Origin: Cyprinodon diabolis | Taxonomy: Eukaryota; Chordata; Actinopteri; Cyprinodontiformes; Cyprinodontidae | Direction: 5' to 3' | NCBI GenBank assembly: GCA_030533445.1 | Contig: CM060070.1 | Location: forward strand, 47,266,385 to 47,330,384 | Length of the DNA: 64,000 bases | In this document: in pieces, positions 34,701 to 50,475 of the stretch | Position numbering within the stretch: the first letter of the stretch is position 1 | Layout of the letters: each line of letters opens with the position of its first letter | The notes under the pieces: generated by a model | Told to the model about the DNA's origin: nothing | What the model saw: only the letters and a program-made list of their open reading frames with translations | Database searches by the model: none | Program-made: the position numbers and the translations under genes

Positions 34701-37700
34701 TCTATGGTAGAGAGATTAACCAGGTTCTATGGTAGAGAGATGAACCAGGTTCTATGGTATAGACAAACCAGATTTTATGGTAGAGAGATGAACCAGGTTG
34801 TATGGTAGAGAGATGAACCAGTGTCTATGGTAGAGAGATGAAATAGGTTGTATGGTAGAGAGATGAACCAGGTTATATGGTATAGACAAACCAGATTATA
34901 TGGTAGAGAGATGAACCAGGTTCTATGGTAGACAGATGAACCAGGTTCTATGGTATAGACAAACCAGATTTTATGGTAGAGAGATGAACCAGGTTGTATG
35001 GTAGAGAGATGAACCAGGGTCTATGGTAGAGAGATGAAATAGGTTGTATGGTAGAGAGATGAACCAGGTTATATGGTATAGACAAACCAGATTCTATGGT
35101 AGAGAGATTAACCAGGTTCTATGGTAGAGAGATGAACCAGGTTCTATGGTATAGACAAACCAGATTGTATGGTAGAGAGATGAACCAGGTTCTATGGTGG
35201 AGAGATGAACCAGGTTGTATGGTATAGATGAACCAAGTTCTATGGTAGAGTGATGAACCAGTTTCTATGGTAGAGAGATGAACCAGGTTCTATGGTATAG
35301 ATGAACCAAGTTCTATGGTAGAGTGATGAACCAGTTTCTATGGTAGAGAGATGAACCAGGTTCTATGGTATAGATAAACCAGATTCTATGGTAGAGACAT
35401 GAACCAGGTTCTATGGTAGAGAGATGAACCAGGTTCTATGATATAGATGAACCAGGTTCTATGGTATAGATGAACCAGATTCTATGGTAGAGAGATGAAC
35501 CAGGTTGTATGGTAGAGAGATGAACCAGGTTCTATGGTAGAGAGATGAACCAGGGTCTATGGTATAGAGATGAAACAGGTTGTATGGTAGAGAGATGTAC
35601 CGGGTTCTATGGTATAGATGAACCAGGTTCTATGGTATAGATAAACCAGATTCTATGGTAGAGAGATGAACCAGGTTCTATGGTAGAGAGATTAACCTGG
35701 TTGTTTGGTAAAGAGATGAACCAGGTTCTATGGTAGAGAGATGAACCAGGGTCTATGGTAGAGAGATGAAATAGGTTGTATGGTAGAGAGATGAACCAGA
35801 TTCTATGGTAGAGGGATGAACCAGGTTCTATGGTAGAGAGATGAACCAGGTTCTATGGTAGAGAGATGAACCAGGTTCTATGGTACAGACAAACCAGATT
35901 CTATGGTAGAGAGATGAACCAGGTTCTATGGTAGAGAGATGAACCAGGGTCTATGGTAGAGAGATGAACCAGATTCTATGGTAGAGAGATGGACCAGGTT
36001 CTATGGTAGAGAGATTAACCAGGTTCTATGGTAGAGAGATGAACCAGGTTCTATGGTATAGACAAACCAGATTTTATGGTAGAGAGATGAACCAGGTTGT
36101 ATGGTAGAGAGATGAACCAGGGTCTATGGTAGAGAGATGAAATAGGTTGTATGGTAGAGAGATGAACCAGGTTATATGGTATAGACAAACCAGATTCTAT
36201 GGTAGAGAGATGAACCAGGTTCTATGGTAGACAGATGAACCAGGTTCTATGGTATAGACAAACAAGATTTTATGGTAGAGAGATGAACCAGGTTGTATGG
36301 TAGAGAGATGAACCAGGGTCTATGGTAGAGAGATGAAATAGGTTGTATGGTAGAGAGATGGACCAGGTTATATGGTATAGACAAACCAGATTCTATGGTA
36401 GAGAGATGAACCAGGTTCTATGGTAGAGAGATGAACCAGGTTCTATGGTATAGACAAACCAGATTCTATGGTAGAGAGATGAACCAGGTTCTATGGTGGA
36501 GAGATGAACCAGGTTGTATGGTAGAGAGATGAAGCAGGTTCTCTGGTAGAGCAATAAACCACGTTCTATGGTAGAGAGATGAACCACATTCTATGGTAGG
36601 GAGATGAAACATATTCTATGGTAGAGAGACGAACCAGGTTCTATGGTAGAGCAATAAACCAGGTTCTATGGTAGAGAGATGAACCAGGGTCTATGGTATA
36701 GATGAACCAGATTCTATGGTAGAGAGATGAACCAGGTTCTATGGTATAGATGAACCAAGTTCTATGGTAGAGTGATGAACCAGTTTCTATGGTAGAGAGA
36801 TGAACCAGGTTGTATGGTAGAGAGATGAAGCAGGTTCTCTGGTAGAGCAATAAACCACGTTCTATGGTAGAGAGATGAACCACATTCTATGGTAGGGAGA
36901 TGAAACATATTCTATGGTAGAGAGATGAACCAGGTTCTATGGTAGAGCAATAAACCAGGTTCTATGGTAGAGAGATGAACCAGGGTCTATGGTATAGATG
37001 AACCAGATTCTATGGTAGAGAGATGAACCAGGTTCTATGGTATAGATGAACCAAGTTCTATGGTAGAGTGATGAACCAGTTTCTATGGTAGAGAGATGAA
37101 CCAGGTTCTATGGTATAGATAAACCAGATTCTATGGTGGAGACATGAACCAGGTTCTATGGTAGAGAGATGAACCAGGTTCTATGGTAGAGAGATGAACC
37201 TGGTTCTATGGTAGAGAAATGAACCAGGTTCTATGGTATAGATGAACCAAGTTCTATGGTAGAGAAATGAACCAGGTTCTGTGGTAGAGAGATGAATCAG
37301 GTTCTATGGTATAGATGAACCCGATTCTATGGTAGAGAGATGAACCAGGTTCTATGGTAGAGAGATGAACCAGCTTCTATGGTAGAGAGATGAACCAGGT
37401 TGTATGGTAGAGAGATGAACCAGGGTCTATGGTAGAGAGATGAACCAGGTTGTATGGTAGAGAGATGAACCAGGTTCTATGGTATACACAAACCAGATTC
37501 TATGGTAGAGAGATGAACCAGGTTCTATGGTAGAGAGATGAACCAGGTTGTATGGTAGAGAGATGAAGCAGGTTCTATGGTAGAGCAATAAACCTGGTTC
37601 TATGGTAGAGAGATGAACCACATTCTATGGTCGAGAGATGAACCACATTCTATGGTAGAGAGATGAACCAGGTTCTACGGTAGAGCAATAAACCAGGTTC

Positions 37701-37979
37701 TATGGTAGAGAGATGAACCAGGTTCTATGGTATAGATGAACCAGATTCTATGGTAGAGAGATGAACCAGGTTCTATGGTATAGATGAACCAAGTTCTATG
37801 GTAGAGAGATGAACCAGGTTCTATGGTAGAGACATGAACCAGGTTCTATGGTATAGATGAACCAGATTCTATGGTAGAGAGATGAACCAGGTTATATGGT
37901 ATAGATGAACCAGATTCTATGGTAGAGAGATGAACCAGGGTCTATGGTAGAGAGATGAAACAGGTTGTATGGTAGAGAG

Positions 37980-40900
37980 ATGAACCAGGTTCTATGGTAT
38001 AGATGAACCAGGTTCTATGGTATAGATAAACCAGATTCTATGGTAGAGACATGAACCAGGTTATATGGTAGAGAGATGAACCAGGTTCTATGGTAGAGAG
38101 ATGAACCTGGTTCTATGGTAGAGAGATGAACCAGGTTCTATGGTATAGATGAACCAAGTTCTATGGTAGAGAGATGAACCAGGTTCTGTGGTAGAGAGAT
38201 GAATCAGGTTCTATGGTATAGATGAATCCGATTCTATGGTAGAGAGATGAACCAGGTTCTATGGTAGAGAGATGAACCAGCTTCTATGGTAGAGAGATGA
38301 ACCAGGTTGTATGGTAGAGAGATGAACCAGGGTCTATGGTAGAGAGATGAACCAGGTTGTATGGTAGAGAGATGAACCAGGTTCTATGGTATACACAAAC
38401 CAGATTCTATGGTAGAGAGATGAACCAGGTTCTATGGTAGAGAGATGAACCAGGTTGTATGGTAGAGAGATGAAGCAGGTTCTATGGTAGAGCAATAAAC
38501 CAGGTTCTATGGTAGAGAGATGAACCACATTCTATGGTCGAGAGATGAACCACATTCTATGGTAGAGAGATGAACCAGGTTCTACGGTAGAGCAATAAAC
38601 CAGGTTCTATGGTAGAGAGATGAACCAGGTTCTATGGTATAGATGAACCAGATTCTATGGTAGAGAGATGAACCAGGTTCTATGGTATAGATGAACCAAG
38701 TTCTATGGTAGAGAGATGAACCAGGTTCTATGGTAGAGAGATGAACCAGGTTCTATGGTATAGATGAACCAGATTCTATGGTAGAGAGATGAACCAGGTT
38801 ATATGGTATAGATGAACCAGATTCTATGGTAGAGAGATGAACCAGGTTGTATTGTAGAGAGATGAACCTGGTTCTAGTGTAGAGAGATGAACCAGGGTCT
38901 ATGGTAGAGAGATGAAACAGGTTGTATGGTAGAGAGATGAACCAGGTTCTATGGTATAGATGAACCAGATTCTATGGTAGAGAGATGAACCAGGTTCTAT
39001 GGTATAGATGAACCAGATTCTATGGTAGAGAGATGAACCAGGTTGTATGGTAGAGAGATGAACCAGGTTCTATGGTAGAGAGATGAACCAGGGTCTATGG
39101 TAGAGAGATGAAACAGGTTGTATGGTAGAGAGATGAACCAGATTCTATAGTAGAGAGATGAACCGGGTTCTATTGTAGAGAGATGAACCAGGTTCTATGG
39201 TAGAGAGATGAACCAGGTTCTATGATATAGATGAACCAGGTTCTATGGTATAGATGAACCAGGTTGTATGGTATAGACAAACCAGATTCTATGGTAGAGA
39301 GATGAACCAGGTTCTATGGTAGACAGACGAACCAGGTTCTATGGTATAGACAAACCAGATTCTATGGTAGAGAGATGAACCAGGTTCTATGGTGGAGAGA
39401 TGAACCAGGTTGTATGGTAGAGAGATGAAGCAGGTTCTCTGGTAGAGCAATAAACCACGTTCTATGGTAGAGAGATGAACCACATTCTATGGTAGGGAGA
39501 TGAAACACATTCTATGGTAGAGAGACGAACCAGGTTCTATGGTAGAGCAATAAACCAGGTTCTATGGTAGAGAGATGAACCAGGGTCTATGGTATAGATG
39601 AACCAGATTCTATGGTAGAGAGATGAACCAGGTTCTATGGTATAGATGAACCAAGTTCTATGGTAGAGAGATGAACCAGGTTCTGTGGTAGAGAGATGAA
39701 CCAGGTTCTATGGTATAGATGAACCTGATTCTATGGTAGAGAGATGAACCAGGTTCTATGGTAGAGAGATGAACCAGCTTCTATGGTAGAGAGATGAACC
39801 AGGTTGTATGGTAGAGAGATGAACCAGGGTCTATGGTAGAGAGATGAACCAGGTTGTATGGTAGAGAGATGAACCAGGTTCTATGGTATACACAAACCAG
39901 ATTCTATGGTAGAGAGATGAACCAGGTTCTATGGTAGAGAGATGAACCAGGTTGTATGGTAGAGAGATGAAGCAGGTTCTATGGTAGAGCAATAAACCAG
40001 GTTCTATGGTAGAGAGATGAACCACATTCTATGGTCGAGAGATGAACCACATTCTATGGTAGAGAGATGAACCAGGTTCTATGGTAGAGCAATAAACCAG
40101 GTTTTATGGTAGAGAGATGAACCAGGTTCTATGGTATAGATGAACCAGATTCTATGGTAGAGAGATGAACCAGGTTCTATGGTATAGATGAACCAAGTTC
40201 TATGGTAGAGAGATGAACCAGGTTCTATGGTAGAGAGATGAACCAGGTTCTATGGTATAGATGAACCAGATTCTATGGTAGAGAGATGAACCAGGTTATA
40301 TGGTATAGATGAACCAGATTCTATGGTAGAGAGATGAACCAGGTTGTATGGTAGAGAGATGAACCAGGTTCTATGGTAGAGAGATGAACCAGGGTCTATG
40401 GTAGAGAGATGAAACAGGTTGTATGGTAGAGAGATGAACCAGGTTCTATGGTATAGATGAACCAGATTCTATGGTAGAGAGATGAACCAGGTTCTATGGT
40501 ATAGATGAACCAGATTCTATGGTAGAGATGAACCAGGTTGTATGGTAGAGAGATGAACCAGGTTCTATGGTAGAGAGATGAACCAGGGTCTATGGTAGAG
40601 AGATGAAACAGGTTGTATGGTAGAGAGATGAACCAGATTCTATAGTAGAGAGATGAACCGGGTTCTATTGTAGAGAGATGAACCAGGTTCTATGGTAGAG
40701 AGATGAACCAGGTTCTGTGGTAGAGAGATGAACCAGGTTCTATGGTATAGATGAACCAGATCCTATGGTAGAGAGATGAACCAGGTTATATGGTATAGAT
40801 GAACCAGATTCTATGGTAGAGAGATGAACCAGGTTGTATGGTAGAGAGATGAACCAGGTTCTATGGTAGAGAGATGAACCAGGGTCTATGGTAGAGAGAT

Positions 40901-43900
40901 GAAACAGGTTGTATGGTAGAGAGATGAACCAGGTTCTATGGTATAGATGAACCAGATTCTATGGTAGAGAGATGAACCAGGTTCTATGGTATAGATGAAC
41001 CAGATTCTATGGTAGAGATGAACCAGGTTGTATGGTAGAGAGATGAACCAGGTTCTATGGTAGAGAGATGAACCAGGGTCTATGGTAGAGAGATGAAACA
41101 GGTTGTATGGTAGAGAGATGAACCAGATTCTATAGTAGAGAGATGAACCGGGTTCTATTGTAGAGAGATGAACCAGGTTCTATGGTAGAGAGATGAACCA
41201 GGTTCTATGATATAGATGAACTAGGTTCTATGGTATAGATGAACCAGGTTGTATGGTATAGACAAACCAGATTCTATGGTAGAGAGATGAACCAGGTTCT
41301 ATGGTAGACAGACGAACCAGGTTCTATGGTATAGACAACCCAGATTTTATGGTAGAGAGATGAACCAGGTTGTATGGTAGAGAGATGACCCAGGGTCTAT
41401 GGTAGAGAGATGAACCAGGGTCTATGGTAGAGAGATGAACCAGGTTATGTGGTAGAGAGATGAACCAGGTTCTATGGTAGAGAGATGAACCAGGTTCTAT
41501 GGTAGAGAGATGAACCAGGGTCTATGGTAGAGAGATGAACCAGATTCTATGGTAGAGAGATGGACCAGGTTCTATGGTAGAGAGATTAACCAGGTTCTAT
41601 GGTAGAGAGATGAACCAGGTTCTATGGTATAGATGAACCAGGTTCTATGGTATAGATAAACCAGATTCTATGGTAGAGACATGAACCAGGTTATATGGTA
41701 GAGAGATGAACCAGGTTCTATGGTAGAGAGATGAACCTGGTTCTATGGTAGAGAGATGAACCAGGTTCTATGGTATAGATGAACCAAGTTCTATGGTAGA
41801 GAGATGAACCAGGTTCTGTGGTAGAGAGATGAATCAGGTTCTATGGTATAGATGAATCCGATTCTATGGTAGAGAGATGAACCAGGTTCTATGGTAGAGA
41901 GATGAACCAGCTTCTATGGTAGAGAGATGAACCAGGTTGTATGGTAGAGAGATGAACCAGGGTCTATGGTAGAGAGATGAACCAGGTTGTATGGTAGAGA
42001 GATGAACCAGGTTCTATGGTATACACAAACCAGATTCTATGGTAGAGAGATGAACCAGGTTCTATGGTAGAGAGATGAACCAGGTTGTATGGTAGAGAGA
42101 TGAAGCAGGTTCTATGGTAGAGCAATAAACCAGGTTCTATGGTAGAGAGATGAACCACATTCTATGGTCGAGAGATGAACCACATTCTATGGTAGAGAGA
42201 TGAACCAGGTTCTACGGTAGAGCAATAAACCAGGTTCTATGGTAGAGAGATGAACCAGGTTCTATGGTATAGATGAACCAGATTCTATGGTAGAGAGATG
42301 AACCAGGTTCTATGGTATAGATGAACCAAGTTCTATGGTAGAGAGATGAACCAGGTTCTATGGTAGAGAGATGAACCAGGTTCTATGGTATAGATGAACC
42401 AGATTCTATGGTAGAGAGATGAACCAGGTTATATGGTATAGATGAACCAGATTCTATGGTAGAGAGATGAACCAGGTTGTATTGTAGAGAGATGAACCTG
42501 GTTCTAGTGTAGAGAGATGAACCAGGGTCTATGGTAGAGAGATGAAACAGGTTGTATGGTAGAGAGATGAACCAGGTTCTATGGTATAGATGAACCAGAT
42601 TCTATGGTAGAGAGATGAACCAGGTTCTATGGTATAGATGAACCAGATTCTATGGTAGAGAGATGAACCAGGTTGTATGGTAGAGAGATGAACCAGGTTC
42701 TATGGTAGAGAGATGAACCAGGGTCTATGGTAGAGAGATGAAACAGGTTGTATGGTAGAGAGATGAACCAGATTCTATAGTAGAGAGATGAACCGGGTTC
42801 TATTGTAGAGAGATGAACCAGGTTCTATGGTAGAGAGATGAACCAGGTTCTATGATATAGATGAACCAGGTTCTATGGTATAGATGAACCAGGTTGTATG
42901 GTATAGACAAACCAGATTCTATGGTAGAGAGATGAACCAGGTTCTATGGTAGACAGACGAACCAGGTTCTATGGTATAGACAAACCAGATTCTATGGTAG
43001 AGAGATGAACCAGGTTCTATGGTGGAGAGATGAACCAGGTTGTATGGTAGAGAGATGAAGCAGGTTCTCTGGTAGAGCAATAAACCACGTTCTATGGTAG
43101 AGAGATGAACCACATTCTATGGTAGGGAGATGAAACACATTCTATGGTAGAGAGACGAACCAGGTTCTATGGTAGAGCAATAAACCAGGTTCTATGGTAG
43201 AGAGATGAACCAGGGTCTATGGTATAGATGAAACAGATTCTATGGTAGAGAGATGAACCAGGTTCTATGGTATAGATGAACCAAGTTCTATGGTAGAGTG
43301 ATGAACCAGTTTCTATGGTAGAGAGATGAACCAGGTTCTATGGTATAGATAAACCAGATTCTATGGTAGAGACATGAACCAGGTTCTATGGTAGAGAGAT
43401 GAACCAGGTTCTATGGTAGAGAGATGAACCTGGTTCTATGGTAGAGAGATTAACCAGGTTCTATGGTATAGATGAACCAAGTTCTATGGTAGAGAGATGA
43501 ACCAGGTTCTGTGGTAGAGAGATGAACCAGGTTCTATGGTATAGATGAACCTGATTCTATGGTAGAGAGATGAACCAGGTTCTATGGTAGAGAGATGAAC
43601 CAGCTTCTATGGTAGAGAGATGAACCAGGTTGTATGGTAGAGAGATGAACCAGGGTCTATGGTAGAGAGATGAACCAGGTTGTATGGTAGAGAGATGAAC
43701 CAGGTTCTATGGTATACACAAACCAGATTCTATGGTAGAGAGATGAACCAGGTTCTATGGTAGAGAGATGAACCAGGTTGTATGGTAGAGAGATGAAGCA
43801 GGTTCTATGGTAGAGCAATAAACCAGGTTCTATGGTAGAGAGATGAACCACATTCTATGGTCGAGAGATGAACCACATTCTATGGTAGAGAGATGAACCA

Positions 43901-45470
43901 GGTTCTATGGTAGAGCAATAAACCAGGTTTTATGGTAGAGAGATGAACCAGGTTCTATGGTATAGATGAACCAGATTCTATGGTAGAGAGATGAACCAGG
44001 TTGTATGGTATAGATGAACCAAGTTCTATGGTAGAGAGATGAACCAGGTTCTATGGTAGAGAGATGAACCAGGTTCTATGGTATAGATGAACCAGATTCT
44101 ATGGTAGAGAGATGAACCAGGTTATATGGTATAGATGAGCCAGATTCTATGGTAGAGAGATGAACCAGGTTGTATGGTAGAGAGATGAACCAGGTTCTAT
44201 GGTAGAGAGATGAACCAGGGTCTATGGTAGAGAGATGAAACAGGTTGTATGGTAGAGAGATGAACCAGGTTCTATGGTATAGATGAACCAGATTCTATGG
44301 TAGAGAGATGAACCAGGTTCTATGGTATAGATGAACCAGATTCTATGGTAGAGATGAACCAGGTTGTATGGTAGAGAGATGAACCAGGTTCTATGGTAGA
44401 GAGATGAACCAGGGTCTATGGTAGAGAGATGAAACAGGTTGTATGGTAGAGAGATGAACCAGATTCTATAGTAGAGAGATGAACCGGGTTCTATTGTAGA
44501 GAGATGAACCAGGTTCTATGGTAGAGAGATGAACCAGGTTCTATGGTAGAGAGATGAACCAGGTTCTATGGTATAGATGAACCAGATTCTATGGTAGAGA
44601 GATGAACCAGGTTATATGGTATAGATGAACCAGATTCTATGGTAGAGAGATGAACCAGGTTGTATGGTAGAGAGATGAACCAGGTTCTATGGTAGAGAGA
44701 TGAACCAGGGTCTATGGTAGAGAGATGAAACAGGTTGTATGGTAGAGAGATGAACCAGGTTCTATGGTATAGATGAACCAGATTCTATGGTAGAGAGATG
44801 AACCAGGTTCTATGGTATAGATGAACCAGATTCTATGGTAGAGATGAACCAGGTTGTATGGTAGAGAGATGAACCAGGTTCTATGGTAGAGAGATGAACC
44901 AGGGTCTATGGTAGAGAGATGAAACAGGTTGTATGGTAGAGAGATGAACCAGATTCTATAGTAGAGAGATGAACCGGGTTCTATTGTAGAGAGATGAACC
45001 AGGTTCTATGGTAGAGAGATGAACCAGGTTCTATGATATAGATGAACCAGGTTCTATGGTATAGATGAACCAGGTTGTATGGTATAGACAAACCAGATTC
45101 TATGGTAGAGAGATGAACCAGGTTCTATGGTAGACAGACGAACCAGGTTCTATGGTATAGACAACCCAGATTTTATGGTAGAGAGATGAACCAGGTGGTA
45201 TGGTAGAGAGATGACCCAGGGTCTATGGTAGAGAGATGAACCAGGGTCTATGGTAGAGAGATGAACCAGGTTATGTGGTAGAGAGATGAACCAGGTTCTA
45301 TGGTAGAGAGATGAACCAGGTTCTATGGTAGAGAGATGAACCAGGGTCTATGGTAGAGAGATGAACCAGATTCTATGGTAGAGAGATGGACCAGGTTCTA
45401 TGGTAGAGAGATTAACCAGGTTCTATGGTAGAGAGATGAACCAGGTTCTATGGTATAGACAAACCAGATT
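37980..45470. repeat. Two tandem 3.63-kb higher-order repeats (copy A1, A2)
   Basis: The unit order from about 37981 recurs from 41611 (offset exactly 3630 at several landmarks, for example 38334/41964 and 39289/42919). After about 39.65 kb the offset becomes 3826, because A1 lacks a 196-bp block that A2 has. A partial third copy (about 45600-46730) follows. Each full unit also contains an internal 490-bp tandem duplication. Confidence 0.85.
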
Positions 45471-48400
45471 TTATGGTAGAGAGATGAACCAGGTTGTATG
45501 GTAGAGAGATGAACCAGGGTCTATGGTAGAGAGATGAAATAGGTTGTATGGTAGAGAGATGAACCAGGTTATATGGTATAGACAAACCAGATTCTATGGT
45601 AGAGAGATGAACCACATTCTATGGTCGAGAGATGAACCACATTCTATGGTAGAGAGATGAACCAGGTTCTATGGTAGAGCAATAAACCAGGTTCTATGGT
45701 AGAGAGATGAACCAGGTTCTATGGTATAGATGAACCAGATTCTATGGTAGAGAGATGAACCAGGTTCTATGGTATAGATGAACCAAGTTCTATGGTAGAG
45801 AGATGAACCAGGTTCTATGGTAGAGAGATGAACCAGGTTCTATGGTATAGATGAACCAGATTCTATGGTAGAGAGATGAACCAGGTTATATGGTATAGAT
45901 GAACCAGATTCTATGGTAGAGAGATGAACCAGGATGTATGGTAGAGAGATGAACCAGGTTCTATGGTAGAGAGATGAACCAGGGTCTATGGTAGAGAGAT
46001 GAAACAGGTTGTATGGTAGAGAGATGAACCAGGTTCTATGGTATAGATGAACCAGATTCTGTGGTAGAGAGATGAACCAGGTTCTATGGTATAGATGAAC
46101 CAGATTCTATGGTAGAGATGAACCAGGTTGTATGGTAGAGAGATGAACCAGGTTCTATGGTAGAGAGATGAACCAGGGTCTATGGTAGAGAGATGAAACA
46201 GGTTGTATGGTAGAGAGATGAACCAGATTCTATAGTAGAGAGATGAACCGGGTTCTATTGTAGAGAGATGAACCAGGTTCTATGGTAGAGAGATGAACCA
46301 GGTTCTATGATATAGATGAACCAGGTTCTATGGTATAGATGAACCAGGTTGTATGGTATAGACAAACCAGATTCTATGGTAGAGAGATGAACCAGGTTCT
46401 ATGGTAGACAGACGAACCAGGTTCTATGGTATAGACAACCCAGATTTTATGGTAGAGAGATGAACCAGGTTGTATGGTAGAGAGATGACCCAGGGTCTAT
46501 GGTAGAGAGATGAACCAGGGTCTATGGTAGAGAGATGAACCAGGTTATGTGGTAGAGAGATGAACCAGGTTCTATGGTAGAGAGATGAACCAGGTTCTAT
46601 GGTAGAGAGATGAACCAGGGTCTATGGTAGAGAGATGAACCAGATTCTATGGTAGAGAGATGGACCAGGTTCTATGGTAGAGAGATTAACCAGGTTCTAT
46701 GGTAGAGAGATGAACCAGGTTCTATGGTATAGACAAACCAGATTTTATGGTAGAGAGATGAACCAGGTTGTATGGTAGAGAGATGAACCAGGGTCTATGG
46801 TAGAGAGATGAAATAGGTTGTATGGTAGAGAGATGAACCAGGTTATATGGTATAGACAAACCAGATTCTATGGTAGAGAGATGAACCAGGTTCTATGGTA
46901 GACAGATGAACCAGGTTCTATGGTATAGACAAACCAGATTTTATGGTAGAGAGATGAACCAGGTTGTATGGTAGAGAGATGAACCAGGGTCTATGGTAGA
47001 GAGATGAAATAGGTTGTATGGTAGAGAGATGAACCAGGTTCTATGGTATAGACAAACCAGATTCTATGGTAGAGAGATGAACCAGGTTCTATGGTGGAGA
47101 GATGAACCAGGTTGTATGGTAGAGAGATGAAGCAGGTTCTCTGGTAGAGCAATAAACCACGTTCTATGTTAGAGAGATGAAGCACATTCTATGGTAGGGA
47201 GATGAAACACATTCTATGGTAGAGAGACGAACCAGGTTCTATGGTAGAGCAATAAACCAGGTTCTATGGTAGAGAGATGAACCAGGGTCTATGGTATAGA
47301 TGAACCAGATTCTATGGTAGAGAGATGAACCAGGTTATATGGTAGAGAGATGAACCAGGTTGTATGGTAGAGAAATGAAGCAGGTTCTATGGTAGAGCAA
47401 TAAACCAGGTTCTATGGTAGAGAGATGAACCACATTCTATGGTCGAGAGATGAACCACATTCTATGGTAGAGAGATGAACCAGGTTCTATGGTAGAGCAA
47501 TAAACCAGGTTCTATGGTAGAGAGATGAACCAGGTTCTATGGTATAGATGAACCAGATTCTATGGTAGAGAGATGAACCAGGTTCTATGGTACAGATGAA
47601 CCAAGTTCTATGGTAGAGAGATGAACCAGGTTCTATGATAGAGAGATGAACCAGGTTCTATGGTATAGATGAACCAGATTGTATGGTAGAGAGATGAACC
47701 AGGTTATATGGTAGAGAGATGAACCAGGTTGTATGGTAGAGAGATGAACCAGGTTTTATGGTAGAGAGATGAACCAGGGTCTATGGTAGAGAGATGAAAC
47801 AGGTTGTATGGTAGAGAGATGAACCAGGTTCTATGGTATAGATGAACCAGATTCTATGGTAGAGAGATGAACCAGGTTCTATGGTATAGATGAACCAGAT
47901 TCTATGGTAGAGAGATGAACCAGGTTGTATGGTAGAGAGATGAACCAGGTTCTATGGTAGAGAGATGAACCAGGGTCTATGGTAGAGAGATGAAACAGGT
48001 TGTATGGTAGAGAGATGAACCAGATTCTATAGTAGAGAGATGAACCGGGTTCTATTGTAGAGAGTTGAACCAGGTTCTATGGTAGAGAGATGAACCAGGT
48101 TCTATGATATAGATGAACCAGGTTCTATGGTATAGATGAACCAGGTTGTATGGTATAGACAAACCAGATTCCATGGTAGAGAGTTGAACCGGGTTCTATG
48201 GTAGACAGATGAACCAGGTTCTATGGTATAGACAAACCAGATTTTATGGTAGAGAGATGAACCAGGTTGTATGGTAGAGAGATGAACCAGGGTCTATGGT
48301 AGAGAGATGAAATAGGTTGTATGGTAGAGAGATGAACCAGGTTATATGGTATAGACAAACCAGATTCTATGGTAGAGAGATGAACCAGGTTCTATGGTAG

Positions 48401-50475
48401 AGAGATGAACCAGGTTCTATGCTATAGACAAACCAGATTCTATGGTAGAGAGATGAACCAGGTTCTATGGTAGAGAGATGAACCAGGTTGTATGGTAGAG
48501 AGATGAAGCAGGTTCTCTGGTAAAGCAATAAACCAAGTTCTATGGTAGAGAGATGAACCACATTCTATGGTAGGGAGATGAAACACATTCTATGGTAGAG
48601 AGACGAAACAGGTTCTATGGTAGAGCAATAAACCAGGTTCTATGGTAGAGAGATGAACCAGGTTCTATGGTATAGATGAACCAGATTCTATGGTAGAGAG
48701 ATGAACCAGGTTCTATGGTATAGATGAACCAAGTTCTATGGTAGAGTGATGAACCAGGTTCTATGGTAGAGAGATGAACCAGGTTCTATGGTATAGATAA
48801 ACCAGATTCTATGGTAGAGACATGAACCAGGTTCTATGGTAGAGAGATGAACCAGGTTCTATGGTAGACAGATGAACCAGGTTCTATGGTATAGACAAAC
48901 CAGATTTTATGGTAGAGAGATGAACCAGGTTGTATGGTAGAGAGATGAACCAGGGTCTATGGTAGAGAGATGAAATAGGTTGTATGGTAGAGAGATGAAC
49001 CAGGTTCTATGGTATAGACAAACCAGATTCTATGGTAGAGAGATGAACCAGGTTCTATGGTGGAGAGATGAACCAGGTTGTATGGTAGAGAGATGAAGCA
49101 GGTTCTCTGGTAGAGCAATAAACCACGTTCTATGTTAGAGAGATGAAGCACATTCTATGGTAGGGAGATGAAACACATTCTATGGTAGAGAGACGAACCA
49201 GGTTCTATGGTAGAGCAATAAACCAGGTTCTATGGTAGAGAGATGAACCAGGGTCTATGGTATAGATGAACCAGATTCTATGGTAGAGAGATGAACCAGG
49301 TTCTATGGTATAGATGAACCAAGTTCTATGGTAGAGTGATGAACCAGGTTCTATGGTAGAGAGATGAACCAGGTTCTATGGTATAGATAAACCAGATTCT
49401 ATGGTAGAGAGATGAACCAGGTTCTATGGTATAGATGAACCAAGTTCTATGGTAGAGAGATGAACCAGGTTCTGTGGTAGAGAGATGAACCAGGTTCTAT
49501 GGTATAGATGAACCAGATTCTATGGTAGAGAGATGAACCAGGTTCTATGGTAGAGAGATGAACCAGCTTCTATGGTAGAGAGATGAACCAGGTTGTATGG
49601 TAGAGAGATGAACCAGGGTCTATGGTAGAGAGATGAACCTGGTTATATGGTAGAGAGATGAACCAGGTTCTATGGTATACGCAAACCAGATTCTATGGTA
49701 GAGAGATGAACCAGGTTCTATGGTAGAGAGATGAAGCAGGTTCTATGGTAGAGCAATAAACCAGGTTCTATGGTAGAGAGATGAACCACATTCTATGGTC
49801 GAGAGATGAACCACATTCTATGGTAGAGAGATGAACCAGGTTCTATGGTAGAGCAATAAACCAGGTTCTATGGTAGAGAGATGAACCAGGTTCTATGGTA
49901 TAGATGAACCAGATTCTATGGTAGAGAGATGAACCAGGTTCTATAGTAGAGAGATGAACCAGGTTCTATGGTATAGACAAACCAGATTCTATGGTAGAGA
50001 GATGAACCAGGTTCTATGGTGGAGAGATGAACCAGGTTGTATGGTAGAGAGATGAAGCAGGTTCTCTGGTAGAGCAATAAACCACGTTCTATGGTAGAGA
50101 GATGAACCACATTCTATGGTAGGGAGATGAAACACATTCTATGGTAGAGAGACGAACCAGGTTCTATGGTAGAGCAATAAACCAGGTTCTATGGTAGAGA
50201 GATGAACCAGGGTCTATGGTATAGATGAACCAGATTCTATGGTAGAGAGATGAACCAGGTTCTATGGTATAGATGAACCAAGTTCTATGGTAGAGTGATG
50301 AACCAGGTTCTATGGTAGAGAGATGAACCAGGTTCTATGGTATAGATAAACCAGATTCTATGGTAGAGAGATGAACCAGGTTCTATGGTAGAGAGATGAA
50401 CCAGCTTCTATGGTAGAGAGATGAACCAGGTTGTATGGTAGAGAGATGAACCAGGGTCTATGGTAGAGAGATGAA
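38064..50475. repeat. Higher-order block A of a 13-kb duplication
   Basis: This stretch matches 51197-64000 unit by unit. The offset is 13133 up to about 39.65 kb and 13525 afterwards, a 392-bp (2 x 196) length difference. Single-base differences I could find by eye are few: 41620 T versus 55145 A, 46393 C versus 59918 A, 47681 G versus 61206 C. Block A continues to about 51.2 kb, but the matching part of block B lies outside the window. Confidence 0.85.
40270..41250. repeat. 490-bp tandem duplication (two copies) inside a higher-order unit
   Basis: The variant order at 40321 recurs at 40811, and 40381 recurs at 40871, an offset of 490 bp. The same duplication is seen at 44161/44651 and in the block B equivalents (about 53.8-54.8 and 57.7-58.6 kb). 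Confidence 0.8.
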